A DNA stretch of 64,000 nucleotides. Source: Bacillus thuringiensis (GTDB taxonomy: Bacteria > Bacillota > Bacilli > Bacillales > Bacillaceae_G). The DNA is taken from positions 1,858,501-1,922,500 of the forward strand of contig NZ_CP012099.1 of the NCBI RefSeq assembly GCF_001182785.1, read 5' to 3'. A program made the position numbers and the translations under genes. Below, one piece after another: positions 44,799-53,627 of the stretch (positions are counted from its first letter, which is position 1; each line of letters opens with the position of its first letter). The notes under the pieces were generated by a model, which worked only from the letters and a program-made list of their open reading frames with translations, was not told the DNA's origin and ran no database searches.

Positions 44799-47102
44799 AT
44801 GAAAAAAATGATAGCGATATGTCTTCTTACAACTATGTCATTTTCGACTTTAGTCGGTTGTGACGTAAAAGGTAGTAATGCTGTACAAGAGTCTAAAATA
44901 AAGAAAGCGACGTATAAAGATTTTACTTATGATGTAAATCCAGAAACATTCACATTAACTGTAGAACATGAGGGTGTAAAGGAACAGGCATCACAACCCC
45001 TACCGAAAATGAAGGTATCGAATGTAAAAAAAGAAAAGGATCGTACATCGTGGGAATATCCAGATCAAAAAGTAAAAATAAAATTAGAAAAGAAAAAAGA
45101 CCACTTAAACATTGAAGTGGAATCGACTGGTGCAGAAAGCTTTACATGGCCGAAAGTAGAAGCTGAAAATTATACACTTCCGTTATGGGAGGGTAAGCAA
45201 ATTCCGAGCAATGATGAGAATTGGAAGAAGTTTTTAAAGGATGATGCATATTCATTTGCTGAATCATTTTCTATGAAGTTTTTCGCATTAAATGGTTCGA
45301 AATATTCAATTGTATATATTGCAAACAATATGTTTAATAATGAATTGAAATTTCATTCGGATCCGAAAATAGGATTTGATTTTACACATGAATTTCCGAG
45401 CATAAATCAAAATAAAACATATGGATTTCAATTATATGTGACAAATAATGATGCGGTAAGTATTGCTAAACTGTATAAGGATGATATTGTTCGAAAAGGT
45501 GAATTTAAAACATTACAAGAAAAGGCTAGAAAAAATAAAGAAATCGAAAAGTTATATGGAGCGGCGCATTTTTATTTTTGGAATCAAAATGGTTTATCAG
45601 AAAATAATATAAATTGGCCAAAACTAAGGGAGCAAATAAATAGCCCGCTGTTTAGTCATATAAAAGAACTTATTCAAAAGAATAGTTCAGAGCCTGGGGA
45701 ACTGAATGTATTAGATCAAGTAAGTAAACAAGATTTCATTGATAAGTATCAAAAAAATGTTATTTTACGTTATATAAACGAAGTATTATCCATGAAGGAA
45801 TTTTATAAAGAGGATATTTTTCAAAACGTTGACCAGGAAGCTAGTGTGCTATTAAAGAAAGGTGTAGGTCACTTAACGAATACAGAATTGTATAGCTTAA
45901 ATAAGCATTTATTAAAGTCGCTACTTGGCGATGCGGTTGAAGAGGTAAGTAAATGGGGTAATGCAGATGGAACGGACATACTAAAGGAAATGACAGAGGC
46001 CGGAATAGAAAAAGCGTGGATTGGTCTGCCGAACTGGGAACAAGGATTTATGCAACCGAATTTCGTGGCAAAAGCTAAGGAAATGGGGTATTTAGTTGGT
46101 CCGTATGATTCATATCATTCCATTCACGAAAAAAGTGATAAAAATTGGAACACAGCATCCTTTAATGACCCATCATTATACGAAGAGGCTACTGTAACGA
46201 AGAAAAACGGAGAAAAGGTGCAAGGCTTTTTAGGCAGAGGTCGCAAGTTAAACCCGACTTTATCGCTGCCTAGTGTAAAGGAACGCATGAATGATATATT
46301 ACAAAATGGTCCTAAATATAATTCGTGGTTTATTGATTGTGATGCGACAGGTGAAATTTACGATGACTATTCAGCGAAACATATAACGACACAAGAGCAA
46401 GATTTAAAAGCACGTTTAAAACGAATGGACTACATTGCGCAAGAAAAGGGTATGGTCGTTGGTTCTGAAGGTGGAAATGATTTTGCTAGTAGTACGATTG
46501 CATTTGCACACGGAATTGAAACACCTGTTATTAAATGGGACGATGAAGATATGCGAAAAAATAAAACAAGCCCGTATTATGTCGGTGGATATTGGTCACC
46601 AAATCAAAATGTTCCCGAAAAATATGCAAAACAAGTACCATTGAAAGAAGAATATAAACAAGTATATTTAAACCCAGTATATTCGGTACCATTATATAAA
46701 TTAGTATACAATGATTCCGTTATTACAACGCACCATTGGGAATGGGGAAGTTTAAAGGTAAAAGATGAAGTTGGAAATCGAATGCTGTCTGAATTATTGT
46801 ATAATGTTCCTCCGTTGTACCATTTAGATGAAGTAGAGTGGAATAAACATAAAAAAGAAATTACAGAGCATCTAAAAGTTTGGAATGAAGTTCATGAAAA
46901 AGCAGTAAAAGAAGAGATGACGAATTTTGAGTATTTGTCAGAAGATAAGCTAGTACAATCTGTTTCTTATGGAAAAGATATTAAAATCATTGTGAACTTC
47001 TCAAATGAAGACATGGAAGTAGAAAAAACGAAAATAAAAGCAAAGTCGGCTTTTATTGATAATCAGGGGAAGAAAAGCATGTATACGCCGTTTGAGAAAT
47101 AA
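44799..47102 (+). CDS. Lipoprotein with glycoside-hydrolase-like barrel (DUF5696-like)
   Basis: 767 aa. ATG 44799 follows GGAGGTG; the extension to 44745 has no ribosome site and crosses the terminator end. Lipoprotein signal with lipobox LVGC (Cys20). The first 300 residues look like a beta-rich domain; the second half (about 400-640) resembles a (beta/alpha)8 glycosidase: KAWIGLPNWEQGFMQPN, MGYLVGPYDSYHSIH, SWFIDCDATGEIYDDY (candidate acidic catalytic residues) and VVGSEGGNDFASS. I place it near GH101/DUF5696-type proteins; substrate unknown, possibly a cell-wall or host glycan. Confidence 0.6.
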   Translation: MKKMIAICLLTTMSFSTLVGCDVKGSNAVQESKIKKATYKDFTYDVNPETFTLTVEHEGVKEQASQPLPKMKVSNVKKEKDRTSWEYPDQKVKIKLEKKKDHLNIEVESTGAESFTWPKVEAENYTLPLWEGKQIPSNDENWKKFLKDDAYSFAESFSMKFFALNGSKYSIVYIANNMFNNELKFHSDPKIGFDFTHEFPSINQNKTYGFQLYVTNNDAVSIAKLYKDDIVRKGEFKTLQEKARKNKEIEKLYGAAHFYFWNQNGLSENNINWPKLREQINSPLFSHIKELIQKNSSEPGELNVLDQVSKQDFIDKYQKNVILRYINEVLSMKEFYKEDIFQNVDQEASVLLKKGVGHLTNTELYSLNKHLLKSLLGDAVEEVSKWGNADGTDILKEMTEAGIEKAWIGLPNWEQGFMQPNFVAKAKEMGYLVGPYDSYHSIHEKSDKNWNTASFNDPSLYEEATVTKKNGEKVQGFLGRGRKLNPTLSLPSVKERMNDILQNGPKYNSWFIDCDATGEIYDDYSAKHITTQEQDLKARLKRMDYIAQEKGMVVGSEGGNDFASSTIAFAHGIETPVIKWDDEDMRKNKTSPYYVGGYWSPNQNVPEKYAKQVPLKEEYKQVYLNPVYSVPLYKLVYNDSVITTHHWEWGSLKVKDEVGNRMLSELLYNVPPLYHLDEVEWNKHKKEITEHLKVWNEVHEKAVKEEMTNFEYLSEDKLVQSVSYGKDIKIIVNFSNEDMEVEKTKIKAKSAFIDNQGKKSMYTPFEK

Positions 47103-47422
47103 TAACGTGAAATATATTGTATTCATAGAGGTTTTATCATTAGCTGGACTCTTTATTCATATCGTTTATCTGGAAAAAGATATCCTAATTTAAAATGAAA
47201 GAGTTAATGAATTTATAAATTTGCATGTTGCGAAGTGCTAAATTTTTGAAATTGGTAAATAGTGACTTGCCAAAAATAAGTACGAGAGTATAATGTGAAA
47301 TGGAATACATATTGGGTTTAAGTAGTAACCTTACAAAATTGTAAGGTTAATGAAAGGAAATTCAATATGAAGATAAATAGACTTACATTATACTTGGTAA
47401 AGAGAAAGAGAGGCGAATGGGT
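47103..47422 (+). promoter_or_regulatory. Intergenic region with a perfect palindrome (47327-47348)
   Basis: AACCTTACAA and TTGTAAGGTT arms are separated by two bases, about 75 bp upstream of the LCP gene start; a dimeric repressor site or a short hairpin. A 28-codon GTG frame at 47107 (hydrophobic, no ribosome site) is also present but not called as a gene. Confidence 0.5.
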
Positions 47423-48424
47423 ATGAGCTCTGAATTAGAACAAAATACGAGAAGTAATAAAAAGCGTTCTAAAAGAAAGTCAATAAAATGGTTCATATTA
47501 ATTCCATTTTTCCTACTTATTTTTGGAGGAGTAGGATATGGTTCGTTTATATATAATAAAGCAAAAGCTGTTGTAAATGATGCGTATGCAAAAATTGAAA
47601 AGTCATCAAAGCGTGATAAAGAAGTTGAACCTTTAAAGGATAATATTTCAATATTAATCATGGGTGTAGATGGAAGTGAAATGAGAAAAAGCCAATATGG
47701 CGAAGCAGTTCGAACAGATGCACTTTTATTAGCAACAATTAATAAAGATGATAAATCTGTTAAGCTAGTAAGTATTCCACGTGATTCACGTGTTTATATT
47801 CCAACTAGAAAAAAATTAGATAAAATTACTCATGCTCACGTATTTGGTGGCGTAGAAAGCACACGCGATACGGTGGAACGATTTTTAAATGTACCTGTTG
47901 ATTATTATGTGAAGTTTAACTTTGAATCATTCGTACAAATTGTCGATTCAATTGGTGGTATTGATATTGATGTACCAGTTACTTTCACTGAACAAGATAG
48001 TAAAGACCAAGCTGGTATGATCCATTTAGAAAAAGGTTACCAACATTTAAATGGAGAACAAGCACTTGCACTTGCAAGAACGCGTAAAATTGATAGTGAC
48101 GCAATGCGTGGACAGAGACAGCAACTTGTAATAGAAGCAATTGCCAAAAAAGCGATGTCTGTTCAATCAATTAGCAAAATGGGCTCTTTACTAGATGCGG
48201 TTGATAAAAACATGAAAACGAACTTAACATTTGACGATATGCTTGCCATTACAAAAAATATGGCAGGATCTAATTTGGAAATGGAAAAAATGCAAATAGA
48301 AGGTACAGATAAACGTATCGGTGGTATTTATTATTACATTCCAAATGAAAAAAATGTAAAAGATATTTCAAAAAAATTAAATGATCATTTAGGTGTAACG
48401 CCAAAACCAGTTCGAAACGAATAA
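47423..48424 (+). CDS. LytR-CpsA-Psr (LCP) family glycopolymer ligase, TagU-like
   Basis: About 333 aa. Basic N-terminus with one membrane helix (about 22-45), then the extracellular LCP domain: NISILIMGVDGSEMRKSQYG, RTDALLLATINKDDKSVKLV, SIPRDSRVYIP and LNGEQALALARTRKIDSD. The Arg and Asp residues bind polyprenyl-pyrophosphate. LCP enzymes attach teichoic acids or secondary cell-wall polysaccharides to peptidoglycan. ATG 47423 has better spacing to AGAGAGG than ATG 47417. A strong terminator follows. Confidence 0.92.
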   Translation: MSSELEQNTRSNKKRSKRKSIKWFILIPFFLLIFGGVGYGSFIYNKAKAVVNDAYAKIEKSSKRDKEVEPLKDNISILIMGVDGSEMRKSQYGEAVRTDALLLATINKDDKSVKLVSIPRDSRVYIPTRKKLDKITHAHVFGGVESTRDTVERFLNVPVDYYVKFNFESFVQIVDSIGGIDIDVPVTFTEQDSKDQAGMIHLEKGYQHLNGEQALALARTRKIDSDAMRGQRQQLVIEAIAKKAMSVQSISKMGSLLDAVDKNMKTNLTFDDMLAITKNMAGSNLEMEKMQIEGTDKRIGGIYYYIPNEKNVKDISKKLNDHLGVTPKPVRNE

Positions 48425-48426
48425 TA

Positions 48427-48459
48427 AAAAAAGATTGGCTTTTGCCAATCTTTTTTTTG
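48427..48459 (+). terminator. Rho-independent terminator
   Basis: AAAAAAGATTGGC/GCCAATCTTTTTT stem, four-base loop, T run. Confidence 0.93.
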
Positions 48460-48559
48460 AAGTGGATTAGCAACTTTTTAATAACGGTTTTTTGTTGCGG
48501 AAAAATTATACTAAAATCATTTTAATTTATATAAACAAAAGGTGTAATTATACGATATA

Positions 48560-48820
48560 CTAGAGGGGACTATTTGGAAATTAGCTCCTAAAGTTGAAGG
48601 GAAGGAAATTCAATTTATTACTATTTATAGAACAATTGAATTGGTGGAAATTGAAACAGGTTAAAGAAAGACTGTTCAAAATGCAATTACATATTTATAC
48701 ACAATGAAGCGATTAAGGTGAAAGACGAAGAGATAGTAATTGCGAAAGATCATGTATCATATATTGACCAGCTATTTTACCAGATTAATAATCATACAAT
48801 AGGTGCTTAGCTATCGTCAA
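48560..48820 (+). pseudogene. Possible decayed coding remnant
   Basis: No intact ORF lies in 48460-49000, but coding-like stretches are broken by stops and frame shifts: one reads IWKLAPKVEGKEIQFITIYR and ends at 48663, another reads KVKDEEIVIAKDHVSYIDQL and ends near 48810. They look like fragments of one former gene of unknown identity. The remainder (to 49000) is AT-rich upstream sequence of the deacetylase gene. Confidence 0.4.
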
Positions 48821-49000
48821 AAAAATGGTGGACCTTCATGGAGATACGTTTAGTCGTATAAACACATGGAACAATACTTTTGATAAAACTCCCATTATAA
48901 TACAAAAAAATCTGTTTACATGGTGAAATAAAAATAAATAGATGTATAATTATATTGGGCGATTTATATATAAGATTAATAGGGAGAGGAATTCGATAGA

Positions 49001-49822
49001 ATGGAAAAAGCTTTAAAAATTAAACAAATAGTAGTCGTTTTAATAGCGATTGCCGCAGTAGCTATTGGGTATTACATGTTCCAATCAATTACTTCACCAG
49101 CAAAAGCTGTCGCGAAACAAGAAAATGTAGTGCAGCTTGCAAGTGAACAGCCGAAAGTTGAAATGAATAAAACGGCACCAAGTCGTTTTAATGGAAAAGA
49201 AAGAAAAGTTGCTTATCTTACATTTGACGATGGGCCAGGGAAATATACGGCTGAATTATTAAATACGCTAAAACAACATGATGCGAAGGCAACGTTCTTT
49301 TTAATTGGAGCGAATGTCAAAGAATTTCCTGATTTAGTGAAACGTGAAAATGCTGAGGGTCATTATGTAGGCATGCATAGTATGACACATAATTTCGCAA
49401 AGTTATATAAAAATGGCGAGTATGTAAATGAGATGAAAGAAGATCAAGGTTTAATCGCTAATATTATTGGGAAATCACCTAAATTAACACGTCCTCCATA
49501 TGGTTCGATGCCTGGATTGAATGAAGGTCTTCGAAATAAAGTGGTAGAAGGCGGATTTAAAGTATGGGATTGGACAATTGATTCATTAGATTGGAAATAC
49601 AATAAAATGCCAGTTGATGCAGCTGCAGCACAAATTGCTCAAAACGTATTAACTAACGCAACAAAACCACAAGAAGTAATTTTAATGCATGATATTCACC
49701 CACAATCAGTTGCTGCTGTGCCAGCAATTTTAAAAGGGCTAAAAGAAAAGGGTTATGAGTTTGAAGCTTATCATGAAGAGAGTCACTTTCCAGTGAACTT
49801 CTGGCATGATAACCGTATGTAA
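49001..49822 (+). CDS. Polysaccharide deacetylase, NodB fold (BC1974/BA1977-like)
   Basis: 273 aa. N-terminal membrane anchor (residues 8-28), then the CE4 domain: TFDDGP (74-79, Asp77 metal), HSMTH (His126, His130), RPPYG, DWTIDSLDW and LMHD. Extracytoplasmic peptidoglycan GlcNAc deacetylase candidate, linked in the cereus group to lysozyme resistance. GGGAGAGG precedes the start. The lipoprotein gene follows after 14 bases and is probably co-transcribed. Confidence 0.92.
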   Translation: MEKALKIKQIVVVLIAIAAVAIGYYMFQSITSPAKAVAKQENVVQLASEQPKVEMNKTAPSRFNGKERKVAYLTFDDGPGKYTAELLNTLKQHDAKATFFLIGANVKEFPDLVKRENAEGHYVGMHSMTHNFAKLYKNGEYVNEMKEDQGLIANIIGKSPKLTRPPYGSMPGLNEGLRNKVVEGGFKVWDWTIDSLDWKYNKMPVDAAAAQIAQNVLTNATKPQEVILMHDIHPQSVAAVPAILKGLKEKGYEFEAYHEESHFPVNFWHDNRM

Positions 49823-49836
49823 TGGAGGAATGAACG

Positions 49837-50493
49837 TTGAAGTATGGAAAAGTAGCAGTAGTTGGAGCATTATCAGTAGGACTTTTAACAGGTTGTTTCG
49901 GTGAAAAACCAGAAGAAAATTTATATACAGCTTTTGAAACAGCAGCAACACAAGAAAAATCTTTAGTGGATGAAGCAAAAAAATTAGAGCAGTTAGAGAA
50001 ACAAGGTCAAGAACTATATGCTCAAATTTTGCAAGAAGGTAAAGATCATAATGAAGCAGTTGTGAAGAAAATAGAGCAAGCTACTGCAAATGTAGATGAT
50101 CGTGAAAAAGTATTGAAAAGTGAGAAAGAAATGCTAGAAAAAGCACAGAAGGAAACGAAATCTGTTCAAAGTAATATAGAGAAGATTGAAGATAAGAAGT
50201 TACAAAAACAAGCAAAAGCAGTAGAAGAGTCGTATAAGAATCGTTATGATGCATTCAAAAAGATGAATGAAAATTACACGAAAGTGTTAGTGACTGAAAA
50301 AGAACTGTATGAAAAATTAAAAGTAAAAGAAACGAAATTAAAAGAAATCGGTGAAAAAGTTAAAACTGTTAATGAATTAAATGTGGAAGCACAAAAGTCG
50401 AAAGAGCAGTTTAACAAATTTACAAAAGAGTATAATGACAGTAAATTAGCATTCTACAAAGATGCAGAAATTAAGATTAAAGATCAGAAATAA
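49837..50493 (+). CDS. YkyA-family cell-wall-associated lipoprotein
   Basis: 218 aa. TTG 49837 behind GGAGG. Lipoprotein signal with lipobox LTGC (Cys20). The mature part is an almost continuous charged coiled coil (residues 45-210, Lys/Glu-rich heptads), as in YkyA proteins of Bacillus. Anchored outside the membrane; function unknown. Likely co-expressed with the deacetylase. Confidence 0.85.
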   Translation: MKYGKVAVVGALSVGLLTGCFGEKPEENLYTAFETAATQEKSLVDEAKKLEQLEKQGQELYAQILQEGKDHNEAVVKKIEQATANVDDREKVLKSEKEMLEKAQKETKSVQSNIEKIEDKKLQKQAKAVEESYKNRYDAFKKMNENYTKVLVTEKELYEKLKVKETKLKEIGEKVKTVNELNVEAQKSKEQFNKFTKEYNDSKLAFYKDAEIKIKDQK

Positions 50494-50514
50494 AGAAGAA
50501 TCTAAAGTGTAATA

Positions 50515-50557
50515 AAAAGCCGGAGAAACATCGTAATAAATGTTTTTTCGGTTTTTT
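50515..50557 (+). terminator. Rho-independent terminator
   Basis: AAAAAGCCGGAGAAACA pairs with TGTTTTTTCGGTTTTT with wobble/mismatch, then ACG. Confidence 0.8.
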
Positions 50558-50652
50558 ACGTTAAATGAATAGAAAAGACTGGAATTGATATCATAAAAGA
50601 GTTATAGTGAGTTATTCTAAGGGAAACATTGTAAAGTAAGGAGAATGGAAAT

Positions 50653-51333
50653 ATGTCATATGAATTTTTACTCAAATTAGGTTTAGCACTCTTTTTAGGA
50701 TTATTCATCGGGATAGATAGGCAGCTAAAGAATAAACCACTTGGTGTGAAAACAAGTATGGTTATTTCTGTAGCAAGTTGTTTAATTACGATGGTTTCAA
50801 TTGAATCTGTGCATGTATATTCTGTTCCAGGACATACAAATATGGATCCGATGCGACTGGCTGCTCAAATTGTTAGTGGAATTGGTTTTCTTGGCGCAGG
50901 TGTCATTTTACGAAGAAGTAATGACGTTATTTCTGGATTAACGACAGCTTCTATGGTGTGGGCTGCTTCAGCTTTAGGGATTGCAATTGGTGCGGGATTT
51001 TATTTACAAGCGACAGTTGCTATGGTTTTAATTATTTTAGCGATTAATGTACTTCCGCAACTTGTGAAAATTGCAGGACCGTATTCATTAAGACAAAAGG
51101 ATTTATCTATAAAAATTACTGTTAAAGAGCATCATGAGTTAGATGGTATATTTAAGCAAATTAAAAATTTAGGCATGCATGTGAAACGCGTGAAAATTAA
51201 AGATATAGATAGTGGAGCATTTCAGCAACTGGAGATGGTTATTTTAGCTCCAGAAGATTTATATACAACAGAGTTATATAGTTCCCTGAAAGAGATTGAT
51301 CGAGTAGTTTCAGTTGAAGTGGAAAGTAGATAA
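50653..51333 (+). CDS. MgtC/SapB family protein
   Basis: 226 aa. Four to five N-terminal membrane helices with LGLFIGIDRQLKNKPLGVKT, GIGFLGAGVILRR and GLTTASMVWAASALGIAIG, the MgtC signature, and a C-terminal ACT-like cytoplasmic domain (about 150-226). MgtC proteins aid growth at low Mg2+ and modulate F-type ATPase or Mg2+ transport. AAGGAGAATGG precedes the start. Its terminator has been split by the insertion sequence that follows. Confidence 0.9.
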   Translation: MSYEFLLKLGLALFLGLFIGIDRQLKNKPLGVKTSMVISVASCLITMVSIESVHVYSVPGHTNMDPMRLAAQIVSGIGFLGAGVILRRSNDVISGLTTASMVWAASALGIAIGAGFYLQATVAMVLIILAINVLPQLVKIAGPYSLRQKDLSIKITVKEHHELDGIFKQIKNLGMHVKRVKIKDIDSGAFQQLEMVILAPEDLYTTELYSSLKEIDRVVSVEVESR

Positions 51334-51340
51334 TTGTGAT

Positions 51341-51353
51341 AAAAAAGAGTGAA
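51341..51353 (+). terminator. Left arm of the mgtC terminator, split by an IS
   Basis: AAAAAAGAGTGAA (51341-51353) is the exact reverse complement of TTCACTCTTTTTT at 52808-52820, on the other side of the IS; together they were a 13-bp terminator stem with a T tail. Confidence 0.8.
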
Positions 51354-51363
51354 GTGAAGTGAA

Positions 51364-51408
51364 CTGCACCCCAATTGTTAGACACAGTCTAACAATTGGG
51401 GGTGCAGT
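51364..51408 (+). other. Hairpin at the left end of the IS
   Basis: CTGCACCCCAATTGTTAGA pairs with TCTAACAATTGGGGGTGCAG (one extra G) around CACAG, ending six bases before orfA. It probably limits expression of the transposase from outside transcripts. Confidence 0.7.
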
Positions 51409-51414
51409 TTTTCT

Positions 51415-51933
51415 ATGGCTAAATTTACAGCTGATGAAAAAATACAAATCGTTCTACGTTATTTGAACGGAAATGAAAGTTATCGAGAAATAGGTAGATC
51501 GCTCGGTATAAATGACACAATCATCTTGAATTGGGTAAACCAATATAAACAGAATGGTCTGGAAGCTTTTCTAAAACGATGTACAAATTACACACAACAA
51601 TTTAAACTAGACGTACTAAACTTTATGATTGAAAACGGTATGTCCTTATTTGAGACGGCAGCTATCTTTAATATTCCTGCCCCTTCAACGATTTCTGTTT
51701 GGAAAAAACAGCTCGAAACACAAGGAATTGATGCTCTTCAATCTAAGAAAAAGGGGCGTCCATCCATGAAAAAAGATTCAAATAAACAATTAAAACAACC
51801 TTTAGCTGAAGGGTCAGTCGAAGCACTTGAAGCACGCATTAAACAGCTTGAGATGGAAAATGAGTACTTAAAAAAGTTAAATGCCTTAGTTCAAAACAAG
51901 GAAAAATCACAAAACAAGACAAAGCGCAAGTAG
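51415..51933 (+). CDS. IS3-family transposase OrfA
   Basis: 172 aa DNA-binding protein with two helix-turn-helix units (SYREIGRSLGINDTIILNWV and SLFETAAIFNIPAPSTISVW) and a C-terminal leucine-zipper-like helix (LEARIKQLEMENEYLKKLNA). It is translated alone or, after -1 frameshifting at 51870-51876, as the OrfAB transposase. Confidence 0.93.
   Translation: MAKFTADEKIQIVLRYLNGNESYREIGRSLGINDTIILNWVNQYKQNGLEAFLKRCTNYTQQFKLDVLNFMIENGMSLFETAAIFNIPAPSTISVWKKQLETQGIDALQSKKKGRPSMKKDSNKQLKQPLAEGSVEALEARIKQLEMENEYLKKLNALVQNKEKSQNKTKRK
51870..51876 (+). other. Programmed -1 ribosomal frameshift site
   Basis: A AAA AAG in the orfA frame is the classic slippery heptamer of IS150-type elements. A -1 shift continues into the orfB frame with no stop before its ATG. 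Confidence 0.85.
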
Positions 51934-51959
51934 TCTACGAATTAAGGCATAAATATTCG

Positions 51960-52769
51960 GTGAAGGCACTCGTGGAGCTAGTTACTATTCCTCGAAGCAC
52001 GTATTATGATTTAGTAAAGAAAATGAATCGTCCAGATGTAGATGCCGATTTGAAAGCTGAGATTAAAGCGATTTATGAGGAAAATGAAGGTCGTTATGGT
52101 TACCGTCGCATTCGTGATGAATTAACGAATCGTGGCCAGAAAGTGAACCACAAGAAGGTTCAGCGCATTATGAAAGAGCTTGGGTTAAAGTGTGTTGTGC
52201 GTATGAAGAAATATAAATCCTATAAAGGAAAAGTCGGTAGAATTGCACCTAATATTTTAGAGCGTAATTTTTATACAGATGCACCGAATCAAAAGTGGGT
52301 AACAGACATCACGGAGTTTAAATTGTTTGGAGAAAAACTGTATGTATCACCTGTATTAGATTTGTATAATGGTGAAATTATTACCTATACAATTGGTTCT
52401 AGACCGACGTATTCGCTTGTTTCAGACATGTTAGAGAAAGCATTGGAACGTCTACCTGAAACCCACCAGCTACTGATGCATTCGGATCAAGGATGGCATT
52501 ATCAAATGAGACAGTACGTCCGTACACTTGAATCAAGAGCTATCGTCCAGAGTATGTCTCGAAAAGGCAACTGTTACGACAACGCAGTAATAGAAAATTT
52601 CTTTGGGATTATGAAGTCGGAGTTCCTCTACATAAAAGAATTTGAAAATGTAGAGCACTTTAAAATAGAATTAGAAAAATATATAGATTATTATAATACG
52701 AAACGGATTAAGGCAAAATTAAAAATGAGCCCGGTACAATACCGGACTCACTTTTATCAAGCTGCCTAA
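51960..52769 (+). CDS. IS3-family transposase OrfB (DDE integrase core)
   Basis: 269 aa from the annotated start (as a frameshift product it joins OrfA). HTH_21 region ENEGRYGYRRIRDEL, then catalytic Asp116 (WVTDITEF), Asp176 (MHSDQGWHY) and Glu212 (NAVIENFFG); Asp176 and Glu212 are separated by 35 residues, as in DD(35)E transposases. No truncation. Confidence 0.95.
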   Translation: MKALVELVTIPRSTYYDLVKKMNRPDVDADLKAEIKAIYEENEGRYGYRRIRDELTNRGQKVNHKKVQRIMKELGLKCVVRMKKYKSYKGKVGRIAPNILERNFYTDAPNQKWVTDITEFKLFGEKLYVSPVLDLYNGEIITYTIGSRPTYSLVSDMLEKALERLPETHQLLMHSDQGWHYQMRQYVRTLESRAIVQSMSRKGNCYDNAVIENFFGIMKSEFLYIKEFENVEHFKIELEKYIDYYNTKRIKAKLKMSPVQYRTHFYQAA

Positions 52770-52877
52770 TGAAATAACCGTGTCTAACTTTTAGGGGTCA
52801 CTTCAAATTCACTCTTTTTTATTTGGATTTTTAAGGAATGAAATTGATATAATGATGAGTAACGAGGGGGAGAAATG

Positions 52878-53417
52878 ATGGGAATACATATTAGAAGAGC
52901 AATAAAGGATGATATACCAGGTATAGCAAAGGTGCATGTTGATAGTTGGAAAACAACGTATAAAGGGATATTTGCTGACGAAATTTTAGATAATATAGCA
53001 TATGAGAAACGAGAAAAACAATGGGAAGATATTTTTCAAAAAGAAGGTAATCATCAATTTAGATTTGTAGCAGAGAATTCAAATAGAGAAATAGTCGGAT
53101 TTATCGATGGGGGAGTAGAAAGAACTGGTACATATAATTGTGACGGAGAATTATATGCAATCTACCTTTTACAAGAGTATCAAGGAATGAAAATAGGACA
53201 AAAGTTATTTCAAGCTTTATTATCGGATTGTATAAACAATGATATGCAATCACTTTTAGTTTGGGTTGTTACGAATAATCCTTCTACAAAGTTTTATGAA
53301 AAATTTAACCCTGAAAAAATTGATATGAAATTTTTAGAGAGAGTAAAGATAGAAGAAACAGCGTATTGTTGGAGAGATTTGAATTTGTTATACAAACAGT
53401 TATATAGATTTGCTTAA
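52878..53417 (+). CDS. GNAT family N-acetyltransferase
   Basis: About 179 aa. IRRAIKDDIPGIAKVHVDSW is the typical start; LYAIYLLQEYQGMKIGQKLF carries the acetyl-CoA-binding Q/R-x-x-G-x-G/A motif (here YQGMKIG). GAGGGGGA gives better spacing to ATG 52878 than 52875. Substrate unknown. It lies just after the IS and before a strong terminator. Confidence 0.85.
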   Translation: MGIHIRRAIKDDIPGIAKVHVDSWKTTYKGIFADEILDNIAYEKREKQWEDIFQKEGNHQFRFVAENSNREIVGFIDGGVERTGTYNCDGELYAIYLLQEYQGMKIGQKLFQALLSDCINNDMQSLLVWVVTNNPSTKFYEKFNPEKIDMKFLERVKIEETAYCWRDLNLLYKQLYRFA

Positions 53418-53446
53418 ATAATATTATTATGTAAACTTTATGTTTG

Positions 53447-53478
53447 AAAGAGGTATACCAATTAAGGTATACCTCTTT
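53447..53478 (+). terminator. Rho-independent terminator
   Basis: AAAGAGGTATACC/GGTATACCTCTTT, 13-bp stem, 6-nt loop, T residues. Confidence 0.9.
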
Positions 53479-53627
53479 TGTTTAACCATTTTGGATAGAT
53501 TACTAATGAAAAATAGTAAGTATGTACTTTGAAACTGAGTATTTCTTTCGCGTATTTTTAACTAGATTAAAGAAAAGCGAGAAAACAAGGAAAATTAAAT
53601 CAGATAAAAAAATTCTGAAATATACTA

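Larger units (their letters stand above)
51360..52805 (+). mobile_element. Intact IS3-family (IS150 group) insertion sequence
   Basis: 1446 bp with two overlapping-frame transposase genes, a slippery frameshift motif and imperfect terminal repeats: 26 bp at the left end beginning TGAACTGCACCCC and at the right end (reverse complement) TGAAGTGACCCCT, sharing GTTAGACAC and 20 of 26 positions, with 5'-TG...CA-3' ends. No convincing target duplication is visible. All coding parts look functional. Confidence 0.92.

Noticed and set aside
47107..47193. 28-codon hydrophobic GTG frame after the glycosidase-like gene
   Set aside because: It could be a small membrane peptide, but it has no ribosome-binding site and a rare start; not enough to call a gene.
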